DNA of 64,000 bases from Salipiger sp. H15 (GTDB lineage Bacteria; Pseudomonadota; Alphaproteobacteria; Rhodobacterales; Rhodobacteraceae): positions 62,001 to 126,000 of the forward strand of contig NZ_CP123389.1 of NCBI RefSeq assembly GCF_040409955.1, in the 5' to 3' direction. Positions 16,967-25,614 of this stretch are shown piece after piece (within the stretch, counting starts at the first letter, position 1; each line of letters begins with the position of its first letter). Position numbers and translations under genes: made by a program. Below the pieces are notes generated by a model. That model did no database searches, was not told the origin of the DNA, and saw nothing but the letters and a program-made list of their open reading frames with translations.

Positions 16967-18505
16967 ATGAGAAGCCCGCTCTTCCGCAGCATCCTCTCGG
17001 TCGGAAGCTGGACCCTGCTGAGCCGCCTCGTCGGCTTCGTGCGCGACCTGATGATCGCCGCCTACCTCGGCACGGGGCCGGTCGCGCAGGCCTATCTCGT
17101 CGCCTTCAGCCTGCCCAACATGTTCCGCCGCTTCTTTGCCGAGGGCGCCTTCAACACCGCCTTCGTGCCGATGTTCGCGCATCGGCTCGAGGCCGGCGAC
17201 AACCCGCGCGGCTTTGCCGAAGAGGCCTTCTCGGGGCTCTTCACGGTGGTGCTCGCGGTGTCGATGCTGGCGCATCTGGCGATGCCCTGGCTGGTCGCGC
17301 TGCAGGCGAGCGGCTTCATCGGCGACGCGCGGTTCGACCTCGCGGTGCTCTACGGGCGCATCTGCTTTCCCTACATCCTCTTCATCTCGCTGACCGCGCT
17401 GCTCTCGGGCCTGCTGAACGCCGGCGGCCGCTTCGTCGCCGCCGCCGCCGCGCCCGTGCTGATGAACCTCATCCTTATCGCCGCGATGCTGATGGCGGAC
17501 CGGCTCGGCTGGGACATGGGCCTTGCCATGGCCTGGTCGACACCGGTCTCGGGCCTTGCGCAGCTTGCCACGGTCTGGTGGGCGGCGCGGCGGATGGGCT
17601 TTTCCCTGCGCCTGCGCCGACCGCGGCTGAGCCCGGACATGCGGCGGCTGCTGGCGATCGCGGCCCCGGCGGTGCTGGCCGGCGGGGTGGTGCAGGTGAA
17701 CCTGCTGGTCGGGCGGCAGGTCGGGTCCTTCTTCGACCACGGCATCGCCTGGCTGACAAATGCCGACCGGCTCTACCAGCTGCCACTGGGGGTGGTCGGG
17801 ATCGCCATCGGCATCGTGCTCCTGCCCGAGATTTCGCGGCGGCAGAAATCCGGCGACCGGGCCGGTGCCCGCCACGCCTTCAACCGCGCCGCCGAACTTG
17901 CGCTGCTGCTGACGGTGCCCGCCGCCGTGGCGCTGATCCTCGCCGCCGAGCCGCTGATCTCCGTGCTCTTCCGCCGCGGCGCCTTCCTGCAGTCCGACGT
18001 CGGCCCGACCGCGCTCGCCCTCGCGATCTACGGCGCGGGGCTTCCGGCCTTCGTGCTGCACAAGGTGCTGCAACCGCTCTACTTCGCACGCGGCGACACG
18101 CGCGCCCCGTTCCGCTTCGCGCTCTGGTCGATGGTGGTGAATGCCGTCGTCGCCCTCGGCCTCGCGCCGCTCATCGGCTTTTCCGCCTCGGCCCTCGGCA
18201 CGACGGTCGCCGGGTGGACCATGGTGCTGCAGCTCTGGCGCGGCGTTCGGGGCTTCGGCGAGACCGCCCGCCTCGACGAGCGGCTGCGCCGGCGCGCGCC
18301 GCGCATCCTGCTGGCCTCGGCGGTCATGGGGGTGGCGGTCTGGACCCTGCGCCACATGCTGGGCGACGCCTTCGACACCCCCGGCACGCGCTATCTCGCG
18401 CTCGGCGCGCTGGTGATCGGCGGGACCGTCACCTACCTGCTGGCGGGATGGCTCTTCGGCGCGGTCCGGCCCGGCGACCTCGGCCTGCGCCGCCGCCGCC
18501 GGTGA
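16967..18505 (+). CDS. murJ: Lipid II flippase MurJ
   Basis: A 512-residue MOP-superfamily membrane protein with about 14 spans. It starts with the MurJ signature VGSWTLLSRLVGFVRDLMIAAYLGTG, then FRRFFAEGAFNTAFVPMFA, and VLFRRGAF in the central part, motifs that distinguish MurJ from Wzx flippases. It moves the peptidoglycan precursor lipid II across the inner membrane and is normally essential. The gene lies about 100 bp after cysA and ends 9 bp from the convergent Xre-cupin gene. Confidence 0.93.
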   Translation: MRSPLFRSILSVGSWTLLSRLVGFVRDLMIAAYLGTGPVAQAYLVAFSLPNMFRRFFAEGAFNTAFVPMFAHRLEAGDNPRGFAEEAFSGLFTVVLAVSMLAHLAMPWLVALQASGFIGDARFDLAVLYGRICFPYILFISLTALLSGLLNAGGRFVAAAAAPVLMNLILIAAMLMADRLGWDMGLAMAWSTPVSGLAQLATVWWAARRMGFSLRLRRPRLSPDMRRLLAIAAPAVLAGGVVQVNLLVGRQVGSFFDHGIAWLTNADRLYQLPLGVVGIAIGIVLLPEISRRQKSGDRAGARHAFNRAAELALLLTVPAAVALILAAEPLISVLFRRGAFLQSDVGPTALALAIYGAGLPAFVLHKVLQPLYFARGDTRAPFRFALWSMVVNAVVALGLAPLIGFSASALGTTVAGWTMVLQLWRGVRGFGETARLDERLRRRAPRILLASAVMGVAVWTLRHMLGDAFDTPGTRYLALGALVIGGTVTYLLAGWLFGAVRPGDLGLRRRRR

Positions 18506-18514
18506 CCCCGCGGC

Positions 18515-19105
18515 TCAGTGACGGCGGACGATGACCGCGTAGCTCACGTAACGATCCGTGGCATTGCGGAAGGTGACCGGGCTCGGCGCGCCGAGCGACA
18601 TGCTGTCACCGGCGCCGAGGGTCTCGGCCTCGCCGCCGCAGACCACGGTCAGCTCGCCCTCGAGAACCCAGATGAGCTGGCTGATGAAGGTGAAGGCCCC
18701 GGCGGGGAACCCGGCCTCGGACCGCGGCGGCAGCACCACCTTCGTCACGTCCATCCCGGTTGCCGACCCGTGCGGCGACACGGTTTCGCGCGAGAGCCGG
18801 GTCTTCGGATCGAAGAACGGCACGCGATCTGCCTGCCGCGCCACGCGCTGCTGCGCCATCGCCGGCTGCGCGACGAGTTCCGAGACCGTCATGCCGAAGG
18901 CCGCCGAGAGCTTGCCCACCATCTCGATCGTCGGGCTGCTCTGCCCGCGCTCGAGCTTGTTGATCATGCCCTGCGACACCCCCGCCCGCTCGGCCAGCTG
19001 CTGCCGGCTCCACCCGGCATGGCGCCTGAGCTCGAAGAGCCGCTCCGCAAAGCCCTGCGCAGCGCCGGCGGGTGCCCCGGTCGCGGGCGTCGTCGCTTCG
19101 GTCAT
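18515..19105 (-). CDS. XRE-family regulator with C-terminal cupin domain
   Basis: A 196-residue two-domain regulator. Residues about 20-80 are a Cro/CI helix-turn-helix (LFELRRHAGWSRQQLAERAGVSQGMINKLERGQSSPTIEMVGKLSAAFGM). Residues about 110-195 form a small cupin barrel (IWVLEGELTVVCGGEAETLGAGDSMSLGAPSPVTFRN) that probably binds a metal or ligand. Xre-cupin regulators commonly stand next to an acetyltransferase, as here, where a GNAT gene is divergent. ACTATAGT palindromes in the shared upstream region are likely its sites. Confidence 0.88.
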   Translation of the reverse strand: MTEATTPATGAPAGAAQGFAERLFELRRHAGWSRQQLAERAGVSQGMINKLERGQSSPTIEMVGKLSAAFGMTVSELVAQPAMAQQRVARQADRVPFFDPKTRLSRETVSPHGSATGMDVTKVVLPPRSEAGFPAGAFTFISQLIWVLEGELTVVCGGEAETLGAGDSMSLGAPSPVTFRNATDRYVSYAVIVRRH

Positions 19106-19177
19106 CTCCCGCGGGTCTCAATGCCTGCCGGGGTTGCCCCGCCGCCTCCCGCGCAGATTGTCCAGGAGAGGCATTGA

Positions 19178-19357
19178 TTACTATAGTAACCATCCGCGCC
19201 CCCGACACCCGGGAAGCCACCCGATGTTCTTCGACCAGCCGACATCCACACTCCTTCCACCTTCCTGCCCCGCTCTCAGCCCGAAATCCCGGAAGGAAAT
19301 CCACCAAGGCCGGGCTATCCCGATCCCGACACGGGTTGCGCTTTTGTGTACTATAGT
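19178..19357. promoter_or_regulatory. Two ACTATAGT palindromes in the Xre-cupin / GNAT control region
   Basis: TTACTATAGTAA at 19178-19189 is a perfect 12-bp palindrome, 73 bp upstream of the Xre-cupin start. The same core, ACTATAGT, occurs at 19350-19357, 40 bp before the GNAT start. AT-rich 8-mers are rare by chance in such GC-rich DNA, so two copies in one divergent promoter region suggest operators of the adjacent regulator. Confidence 0.55.
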
Positions 19358-19397
19358 GGAAATCAGGCGCAAGCACCACCGACTCAGAGAGGGTCAC

Positions 19398-19919
19398 ATG
19401 CGGATACGCGACGCGGAAGCGGGCGACATCGACGCCATCACCGCCATCTACAACGACGCCGTGCGCAACACGACCGCGATCTGGAACGACAGGACCGTGG
19501 ACAGCGCCAATCGGCACGCCTGGTGGACCGACCGCCAGCGCGCGGGCTACCCGGTGCTCGTGGCGCAATCCGACACGGGCGAGGTGATCGGCTACGCCAC
19601 CTTCGGCGACTGGCGCGCCTTCGACGGCTACCGGCACACGGTCGAGCATTCGGTCTACGTCCTCGGCAGCCAGCGCGGCGGCGGCGTGGGACGGGTGCTG
19701 ATGGTCGCGCTCATGGAGCGGGCGCGGGCGCTCGGCAAGCACGTCATGGTCGCCGGCATCGAGGCGGGCAACACCGCGTCGATCCGCCTGCACGAGAAGC
19801 TGGGGTTCGAGAAGGTCGGCCACCTTTCGGAAGTCGGCACCAAGTTCGGCGCGTGGCTCGATCTCGCCTTCATGCAGATCCGCCTCGACAGCCGCGAGCA
19901 GCCCGACCAGATCGCCTGA
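19398..19919 (+). CDS. GNAT acetyltransferase, phosphinothricin-acetyltransferase type
   Basis: A 173-residue GNAT enzyme. It begins MRIRDAEAGDIDAITAIYNDAV, as in the Pat/YncA/MddA group. It has the acetyl-CoA binding loop in SQRGGGVGRVLMVALMERA, and AGIEAGNTASIRLHEKLGFEKVGHLSEVGTKFGAWLDLAFMQ, the closing motif of that group. Members acetylate phosphinothricin, methionine sulfoximine/sulfone or related amino acids. It is divergent from the Xre-cupin gene and probably under its control; the natural substrate is not shown. Confidence 0.85.
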   Translation: MRIRDAEAGDIDAITAIYNDAVRNTTAIWNDRTVDSANRHAWWTDRQRAGYPVLVAQSDTGEVIGYATFGDWRAFDGYRHTVEHSVYVLGSQRGGGVGRVLMVALMERARALGKHVMVAGIEAGNTASIRLHEKLGFEKVGHLSEVGTKFGAWLDLAFMQIRLDSREQPDQIA

Positions 19920-19929
19920 CCACTTTCCG

Positions 19930-19958
19930 CCGGGCCCCCGCGCAGGCGGGACCCGGCG
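19930..19958. terminator. GC-rich hairpin between convergent GNAT and doeA genes
   Basis: Arms GCCGGG (19930-19935) and CCCGGC (19953-19958) enclose a second stem, CCCGC/GCGGG, around a GCAG loop. The structure lies in the 48 bp between two convergent genes and could stop transcription from both sides. There is no long T-tract on either side. Confidence 0.5.
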
Positions 19959-19967
19959 CCGCCTCGC

Positions 19968-21164
19968 TCAGGCCTTGATCAGCATCTTGCGCGGGATGTC
20001 GCAGAAGACCTCGGGCGTGCCCTCGGTGATGGCGATGGATTCCGTGGTCTCGTAGCCCCAGTTCTCCATCCAGAGCCCGGTCATGAAGTGGAAGGTCATG
20101 CCCGGCTGCAGCACCGTCCGGTCGCCGCGGCGGATCGACATGGTGCGCTCGCCCCAGTCGGGCGGGTAGCTGAGGCCGATGGAGTAGCCCGCCCGGTTGT
20201 CCTTCTCGATGCCGAATTTCTCGAGCGTGCCGAAGAAGGCCTTGGCCATGTCCTCGCAGAGGTTGCCCGCCCGCGCCGCCTCGAGCCCCGCCTCCATGCC
20301 CTCGAGCACCGCCTTCTCGGCGTCGAGGATCTCCTGCGGCGGGGTGCCGAGGTAGATCGTCCGCGAGAGCGGCACGTGGTAGCGCTGGTAGCATCCGGCG
20401 ATCTCGAAGAATGTGCCCTCGCCCGCCTTCATCGGCAGGTCGTCCCAGGTGAGGTGCGGCGCGGCCGCGTCCGGCCCCGAGGGCAGCAGCGGCACGATCG
20501 CCGGATAGTCGCCGCCATGGCCGTACCATTCGTCATAGCGCAGCCCCGCGTCATAGATCTCGGCCACGAGATCGCACTTGCGGATGCCGACCTCGACCTT
20601 GTCGGCGATGCGGTGGTGCATGCGCTCGACGATGCGCGCGGCTTGGCGCATGTAGTCGAGTTCCTTGGGGGATTTCACCGCGCGCTGCCAGTTGATGAAG
20701 CCGGTGATGTCCTTGAATTTCGCATCGGGAAGGCCGTTCTGCAGCCTTTCGTAGGCGCGGGCCGAGAACCAGTAGTTGTCCATCTCGACGCCGATCCGGC
20801 CCTTGTCCCAGCCGCGCTCGACCAGCTTGGCGCAGAGGTACTCCATCGGGTGGCGTTCGGTCGACTGCACGTAGTGGTCGGGATAGCCGATGACCTGCTC
20901 GGGCGGCATCCAGACGGTGCGGTAGGCGCCGTTGGCATCCTGCCCGCGCCCGAACCATACGGGCGGTCCGTCCGGCCCGACGAGCACGCACTGGTGCACG
21001 TAGAAGGACCAGCCGCCGTAGCCCGCGACCCAGGCCATGTTCGACGGATCGCTGAGGATCAGCAGGTCGAGCCCCTCGCGTTCCATGCGGGCGCGGATCT
21101 TCTCGAGCCGGGCCTCGTATTCCTCGGTCGTGTATCGCTCGGGGGTTCGCTGGAGTTCGGGCAT
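19968..21164 (-). CDS. doeA: Ectoine hydrolase, M24 peptidase fold
   Basis: A 398-residue protein of the creatinase/Xaa-Pro peptidase (M24) family. It has an N-terminal creatinase-type domain (LILSDPSNMAWVAGYGGWSFYVHQ, WFGRGQDANGAYRTVWM, GYPDHYVQSTERHPMEYLC) and a pita-bread domain (FINWQRAVKSPKELDYMRQAARIVE, YGGDYPAIVPLLPSG with an H inserted, EGTFFEIAGCYQRYHVPLSRT). These segments agree closely with what I recall of DoeA/EutD ectoine hydrolase, which opens the ectoine ring to N-acetyl-diaminobutyrate. Length also fits. The partner doeB deacetylase and the usual AsnC regulator are not adjacent, so the gene stands alone. A proline dipeptidase is less likely. Confidence 0.82.
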   Translation of the reverse strand: MPELQRTPERYTTEEYEARLEKIRARMEREGLDLLILSDPSNMAWVAGYGGWSFYVHQCVLVGPDGPPVWFGRGQDANGAYRTVWMPPEQVIGYPDHYVQSTERHPMEYLCAKLVERGWDKGRIGVEMDNYWFSARAYERLQNGLPDAKFKDITGFINWQRAVKSPKELDYMRQAARIVERMHHRIADKVEVGIRKCDLVAEIYDAGLRYDEWYGHGGDYPAIVPLLPSGPDAAAPHLTWDDLPMKAGEGTFFEIAGCYQRYHVPLSRTIYLGTPPQEILDAEKAVLEGMEAGLEAARAGNLCEDMAKAFFGTLEKFGIEKDNRAGYSIGLSYPPDWGERTMSIRRGDRTVLQPGMTFHFMTGLWMENWGYETTESIAITEGTPEVFCDIPRKMLIKA

Positions 21165-21353
21165 TCGGACCTCTGTGACAGATACGGCACGCGCGCGGGC
21201 GGCGACGGGCTGCCGCGAAACCCCTTGCGCGTCTTGAACAACGTCCCCGGACCGTCGCCCGAGATCCCCCTCATGTCCAGTCCCGACCGGTGCAAGACCA
21301 AGGTCCGCCCCGCACCCTCCCCGCCGCGCTTGATTTCGGGGCAGCCACCCGCG

Positions 21354-22211
21354 TCAGGTCGCGGTGACCTCCGCCAGCGCCTCGAGCAGCGCGCGGGTAC
21401 AAGCCGGGCGTTCGCCGTTCTCCGGTGTCACGACGACGATGGACCGCTGGTAGAGATGCCCGTCCGGCAGCGGCACCGCGCCCCGCAGCCCCGGCCAGTC
21501 CGGCACCACCGACACGCCCGCGCCCTGCCGCACCATCTCGGAGATCGCCTCGAGCCCGTCGAGCGCGCAGAGCCGCTGCGCCGCGATGCCGTGATCGTCG
21601 AGATAGCGCTGCGCGATCCGCCCGCCCCAGCTGCGCGGGTCATAGGCGACATGCGGATGCCCGGCGAAGAGCTCGGCCACGGGGCGATGCGCCTCACCCG
21701 CCGGAGCCAGCAGCACCAACGGCTCGCGCCGCAGCTCGAGCAGCCGGATCCGCTCGAGCGGCGGGACACCGGGCGCGACGATCAGCGCGGCGTCGAGCCG
21801 CCCCTCCAGCACCGCCTCGTGCAGCGCCTGCGAACTCCCCGGCTCGATCTCGAGCGTGACCCCCGGCGCGATGCGGCGCAGCGCCTTCAAGAGGTCGGGC
21901 ACGATCCCGGTCAGCATGGTCGAGATCGCGCCAAGCCGCACGACCCCCTCGGCCACGCCCGGCGCGGCGCGCTGCTTCAGCGCCCGAGTCTGCGCCACGA
22001 CCTGCCGCATCGGCTCGAGCAGGTCGAGGCAGCTGCGCGTCGGCACGGCGGCATTGGCCTTGCGGGTCAGCAGCTGCACGCCAAGCTCCCGCTCCAGCAC
22101 CTGTATCCGCTGGCTCGTCGCGGCGGGGGTCAGGTTCTGCGCCCGCGCCGCCGCCACGATCGAGCCGGTCTCGACCACGCTCAGCAGGCTCTCGAGAAAC
22201 CGGGTGTCCAT
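21354..22211 (-). CDS. LysR-family transcriptional regulator
   Basis: A 285-residue LysR regulator. The N-terminal winged helix reads MDTRFLESLLSVVETGSIVAAARAQNLTPAATSQRIQVLERELGVQLL, and the remainder is the periplasmic-binding-like effector domain (GVAEGVVRLGAISTMLTGIVPDLLK). It is divergent from the glyoxalase-fold gene with about 90 bp between them, which contains A/T-rich DNA suited to LysR binding. Regulation of that neighbour is the simplest reading. The effector is unknown. Confidence 0.88.
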   Translation of the reverse strand: MDTRFLESLLSVVETGSIVAAARAQNLTPAATSQRIQVLERELGVQLLTRKANAAVPTRSCLDLLEPMRQVVAQTRALKQRAAPGVAEGVVRLGAISTMLTGIVPDLLKALRRIAPGVTLEIEPGSSQALHEAVLEGRLDAALIVAPGVPPLERIRLLELRREPLVLLAPAGEAHRPVAELFAGHPHVAYDPRSWGGRIAQRYLDDHGIAAQRLCALDGLEAISEMVRQGAGVSVVPDWPGLRGAVPLPDGHLYQRSIVVVTPENGERPACTRALLEALAEVTAT

Positions 22212-22301
22212 CGGAAAAACCTTTTCTCAGACACAGAACAATGCGTTTTTCCTTTTTGTCGGATGGCTCTACTGCTGTCATCCGAAAACAGGAGACCCTT
22301 G

Positions 22302-22715
22302 ATGAAATCCCTCTTCCACCTCGCCATCCATGTCACCGATCTCGACGAGACCCGCCGCTTCTACGGCGACGTGCTGGGTTGCGAGGAAGGCCGTTCGACC
22401 GACACATGGGTCGATTTCGACTTCTTCGGCCACCAGCTTTCGTTCCATCTCGGCAAGCCCTTCGAGACCACGCGCACCGGCAAGGTCGGCGATCACATGG
22501 TCATGATGCCCCATATGGGCGTGGTGCTGGCCCTGCCGGACTGGCTGGCACTCGCCGAGCGGCTGGAGAAGCACGGCATCGCCTTCGACATCCCGCCGGT
22601 GATCCGCTTCGAGGGCGAGCCGGGCGAGCAGCGCACGATGTTCTTCTTCGACCCCTCGGGCAATCCGATCGAGATCAAGGGCTTCGCCGATTTCGCCGGT
22701 CTCTTCGCGCGCTGA
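22302..22715 (+). CDS. VOC (glyoxalase/dioxygenase-fold) protein
   Basis: A 137-residue single VOC protein with two beta-alpha-beta-beta-beta units. The first begins SLFHLAIHVTDLDETRRFYGDVLGCEEGR and the second ends FFFDPSGNPIEIKGF. Metal ligands typical of the fold are the His in LAIHVTD and the final Glu in NPIEIKG. Members include glyoxalases, extradiol dioxygenases and fosfomycin-type resistance proteins; none can be assigned. AGGAG precedes the ATG. It is divergent from the LysR gene and probably its target, and is followed by a terminator-like hairpin. Confidence 0.8.
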   Translation: MKSLFHLAIHVTDLDETRRFYGDVLGCEEGRSTDTWVDFDFFGHQLSFHLGKPFETTRTGKVGDHMVMMPHMGVVLALPDWLALAERLEKHGIAFDIPPVIRFEGEPGEQRTMFFFDPSGNPIEIKGFADFAGLFAR

Positions 22716-22731
22716 GATCTTGCGTGCACGT

Positions 22732-22763
22732 GGGCCCGCCCCCCTGCCGGGTGCGGGCCCTTT
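22732..22763 (+). terminator. Terminator-like hairpin after the VOC gene
   Basis: GGGCCCG (22732-22738) and CGGGCCC (22754-22760) form a perfect 7-bp stem with a 15-base loop, followed by TTT. It begins 17 bases after the stop codon. Confidence 0.5.
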
Positions 22764-22766
22764 CCG

Positions 22767-23102
22767 CTACAAGAACCCGAGCAGGCCTTTCTGCTTCGCG
22801 ATCTCGACCCAGTTCCGCACGCACATCTCGATCAAGTCGGCCCCGCCTTGCGCACCGACAGGAGGGCCGAGGGATAGATCGCGGCCAAGCCCGGCTCGGC
22901 GGTCACGAAGGCGTCGTCGGGCAGCAGCCTGTCCAGCGGTGCGCTCGTCGTGGGTCGGTACGTGTTCGATATCGGAGCAGCCCTGCCCGCCCTCGTGCCA
23001 GCCGATCATCGTCTCGCAGGGTAGCCCGAAGGCATGGCTGGCGGCATGCTGGTCGGGCATCTTCAGGATGATCTGGCCGCCGGGCATCGCGGTCGCGGAC
23101 AT
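22767..23102 (-). pseudogene. Small gene with apparent double frameshift, function unknown
   Basis: An ATG at 23102 with a GGAAAGGAAG ribosome site starts a good-looking protein (MSATAMPGGQIILKMPDQHA ... GWHEGGQGCSDIEHVPTHDE). After about 56 residues this frame turns into Arg-rich translation, while a second frame reads naturally as DRLLPDDAFVTAEPGLAAIY and PSALLSV. The first frame then becomes natural again (IEMCVRNWVEIAKQKGLLGF, stop at 22767). Two compensating frameshifts near 22940 and 22840 in a protein of about 111 residues would explain this. I do not recognise the family. It may be a remnant or hold sequencing errors. The next stretch, 23103-23482, shows no gene I can support. Confidence 0.4.
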
Positions 23103-23482
23103 CCGGTCTTCCTTTCCTTGCCGGGCGGCATCTGTCCTGCAGCGGCACTCCGCACCCGACCCGGAGATTTTTTCCCCGGCGTTCCCGATGATTGCAAGAC
23201 CGGCCATGCGCCGGAGAGCGGCTGGAGCCTGCGCCCCCTCGAAATCCGCGGGCGGGCTCCTATCTTCCACATCGGGGCCTCCGCGACCTTTCGGGACGAC
23301 GGTTGGCGAACGCATCCCAAGCGCCCTTCTTCGCCGGACAGCCTGAACATGGTCACCCCCGCCCCCTTCCCCCGCAGGCGCCTCGTGCCGACCGGCGCGG
23401 CCGCGCGGCGGGACCGAGGGAGAGCCCCTGCGCGCCCTATGTGGTTGCGCAGCGCCGCGCGGCACGGCAAGAGTGGGCGGCC

Positions 23483-23842
23483 ATGACCACCACGACGATC
23501 ACGCGACGGATCGGGGCGCTTGTCCTGCTGCTCGGCCTGCTGGCCGGGCTGGTCGTGTACCCGTCGCCGAAGGTGCCGCTGGCCAGCGTGCGGCAGGCGG
23601 CCGAGACGATTGCCAGCTACGTGCTCACCGAGGCCAAGGGCGTCGTGCGCCCCGCCGCGGTCGAGCGCGCCGGCGATCCGACCGTGCCCGACCCGCTCTT
23701 CCTGCACGCGCTGACGCCCACGCTCGCGGTCCTCGCCCCGCCCTCCGCGGCCTCGTTCCGGCTCGCCTGGGCCGTCACGCGCGCGCTCTACCGCCGCGCC
23801 GGGCAGAAGGTCCACCCGCCGCGCGCACCCCCCGCAGCATGA
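23483..23842 (+). CDS. Small membrane-anchored protein, unknown
   Basis: A 119-residue ORF starting MTTTTITRRIGALVLLLGLL. A short basic N-terminus and one hydrophobic segment (about residues 10-27) indicate a membrane anchor or uncleaved signal. The rest is mildly hydrophobic and Ala/Pro-rich, ending in a basic, proline-rich tail. I do not recognise it. It sits 130 bp before the damaged secD on the same strand. Coding is supported by composition and the clean start but remains moderate. Confidence 0.45.
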   Translation: MTTTTITRRIGALVLLLGLLAGLVVYPSPKVPLASVRQAAETIASYVLTEAKGVVRPAAVERAGDPTVPDPLFLHALTPTLAVLAPPSAASFRLAWAVTRALYRRAGQKVHPPRAPPAA

Positions 23843-23971
23843 TCCCGCGAAGCCCCCGCCACGCCTGATCCCGATCAGGGACGGGCGCCGGGGCACCCAT
23901 ATCACGACAAGACCAAGACATATCGACACGTCCCGCACCGCCATGGCGACGGGATCTGTCCGGGATCCGAC

Positions 23972-25611
23972 ATGCAAAGACCAACCTTGTGGAAACGCCT
24001 CGGGGTGTGGGGCGTCTGCCTCCTCTGCCTCTGGCTCGCCCTGCCGAACGCCTTCTATGCGCGCGTCGAGCAGCACAACGACCTCGTCGCGCAAAACGCG
24101 ACGGACACCACCGCCTCCGGCAGCGCGAGCTGGCCGAGCTGGCTTGCCTCCGACCTCGTGAACCTCGGGCTCGACCTGCGCGGCGGCGCGCATCTTCTGG
24201 CCGAGGTCGACGTCGACGGCGTCGCGCGCGAGCGCATGGACACGCTCTGGCCCGACCTGCGTGACGCGCTGCGCAACCTGCGCGCACAGGTCGGCACGCT
24301 GCGCCGCGTCGACGCCCCCGTCGGCGAGCTGCGCGTCTCGATCTCCGAGCCGCAGGGCATGGACGCCGCGCTGCAGGCCGCGCGCGGCTTCGCGACCCCG
24401 GTCACCTCGCTTTCCGGCGCCGGGCAGTCCGACATCGAGGCCTCGGCCGAGGGCAGCACCCTCGTCATCCGCTACACCGAGGCGGGCCGCGCCGAGATGG
24501 CCGACCGCGTCGTGGCGCAGAGCCTCGAGATCATCCGTCGCCGCATCGACGAGGCGGGCACGCGCGAGCCCACCATCCTGCGCCAGGGCCAGGACCGCAT
24601 CCTCATCGAGGTGCCGGGCATCGACAGCGCCGAAACGCTGAAGAGCCTCATCGGCACCACCGCGCGGCTCTCGTTCAACCCGGTGCTCGGCACCGGCGCC
24701 GGCGCGGGCTCCGACACGCTGTCGCTGCCCTCCGCCGACCAGCCGGAGGTCATCTACAACCTCGACCCGCGGGCCGTGGTCACCGGCGAGGATCTCGTCG
24801 ACTCCAAGCCCAGCTTCGACCAGAACGGCCGCCCCGCGGTGACCTTCCGCTTCGACACCTCGGGCGCCCGCGCCTTCGGCGACTACACCGCCGCGCATAT
24901 CGGCGAGCCCTTCGCCATCGTGCTCGACGGCAAGGTGCTCTCGGCCCCGGTGATCCAGAGCCACATCCCCGGCGGTTCGGGGATCATCACCGGCCACTTC
25001 ACCGTCGAGCAGTCGACCGAGCTCTCGCCGTGCTGCTGCGCGCCGGCGCCCTGCCCGCCGAGCTGCACTTCCTCGAAGAGCGGACCATCGGGCCGGAGCT
25101 CGGCCAGGACAGCATCGACGCGGGCAAGCTGGCGACCGGCGTGGCCTTCGTCGCGGTGCTCGGCTTCATGTGGGCGAGCTACGGTCTCTTCGGGGTCTTC
25201 GCCAATATCGCGCTGATCGTGAACATCGGCCTGATCTTCGGCCTGCTGTCGCTCATCGGCGCGACGCTCACGCTGCCCGGCATCGCCGGCATCGTGCTGA
25301 CCGTCGGCATGGCGGTCGACGCCAACGTGCTGATCTTCGAGCGCATCCGCGAGGAGCTGAAGACCGCGCGCGGCCCGGCCCGGGCGATCGAGCTCGGCTA
25401 CGAGAAGGCGCTGTCGGCGATCATCGACGCCAACCTGACCACCATCATCACGGCGATCATCCTCTATGTCATGGGCTCGGGTCCGGTGCGCGGTTTCGCC
25501 ATCACCCTCGGCCTCGGCATCGTCACCTCGGTCTTCACCGCGATCTTCGTCACCCGGCTGCTGATCGCGATCTGGTACGACCGCCGCCGTCCCAAAACCA
25601 TCGAGGTCTGA
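23972..25611 (+). pseudogene. secD: secD broken by a 2-bp insertion
   Basis: SecD is the large membrane subunit that uses the proton motive force to help pull proteins through the Sec channel. Here the first frame gives a normal SecD start (MQRPTLWKRLGVWGVCLLCL, then GLDLRGGAHLLAEVD, RRRIDEAGTREP, FAIVLDGKVLSAPVIQSHIP) up to HFTVEQSTEL. At 25022-25027 the bases CTCTCG replace the expected CTCG; removing one TC restores the family reading ELAVLLRAGALPAELHFLEE in the frame that continues to 25611. That second part has the six-span region with VGMAVDANVLIFERIREE. Joined, the protein would be about 546 residues, normal for SecD. A dinucleotide duplication or a sequencing error is equally possible. 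Confidence 0.85.
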
Positions 25612-25614
25612 GCC

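Noticed and set aside
14831..18355. A 1174-codon open frame on the minus strand across cysW, cysA and murJ
   Set aside because: It is antisense to clear genes, rich in Arg/Gly/His/Gln from GC bias, and has no recognisable domain.
19968..21164. DMSP lyase DddP as an alternative for the M24-family protein
   Set aside because: The sequence follows ectoine hydrolase segment by segment and lacks the DddP opening and metal-site wording as I recall them.
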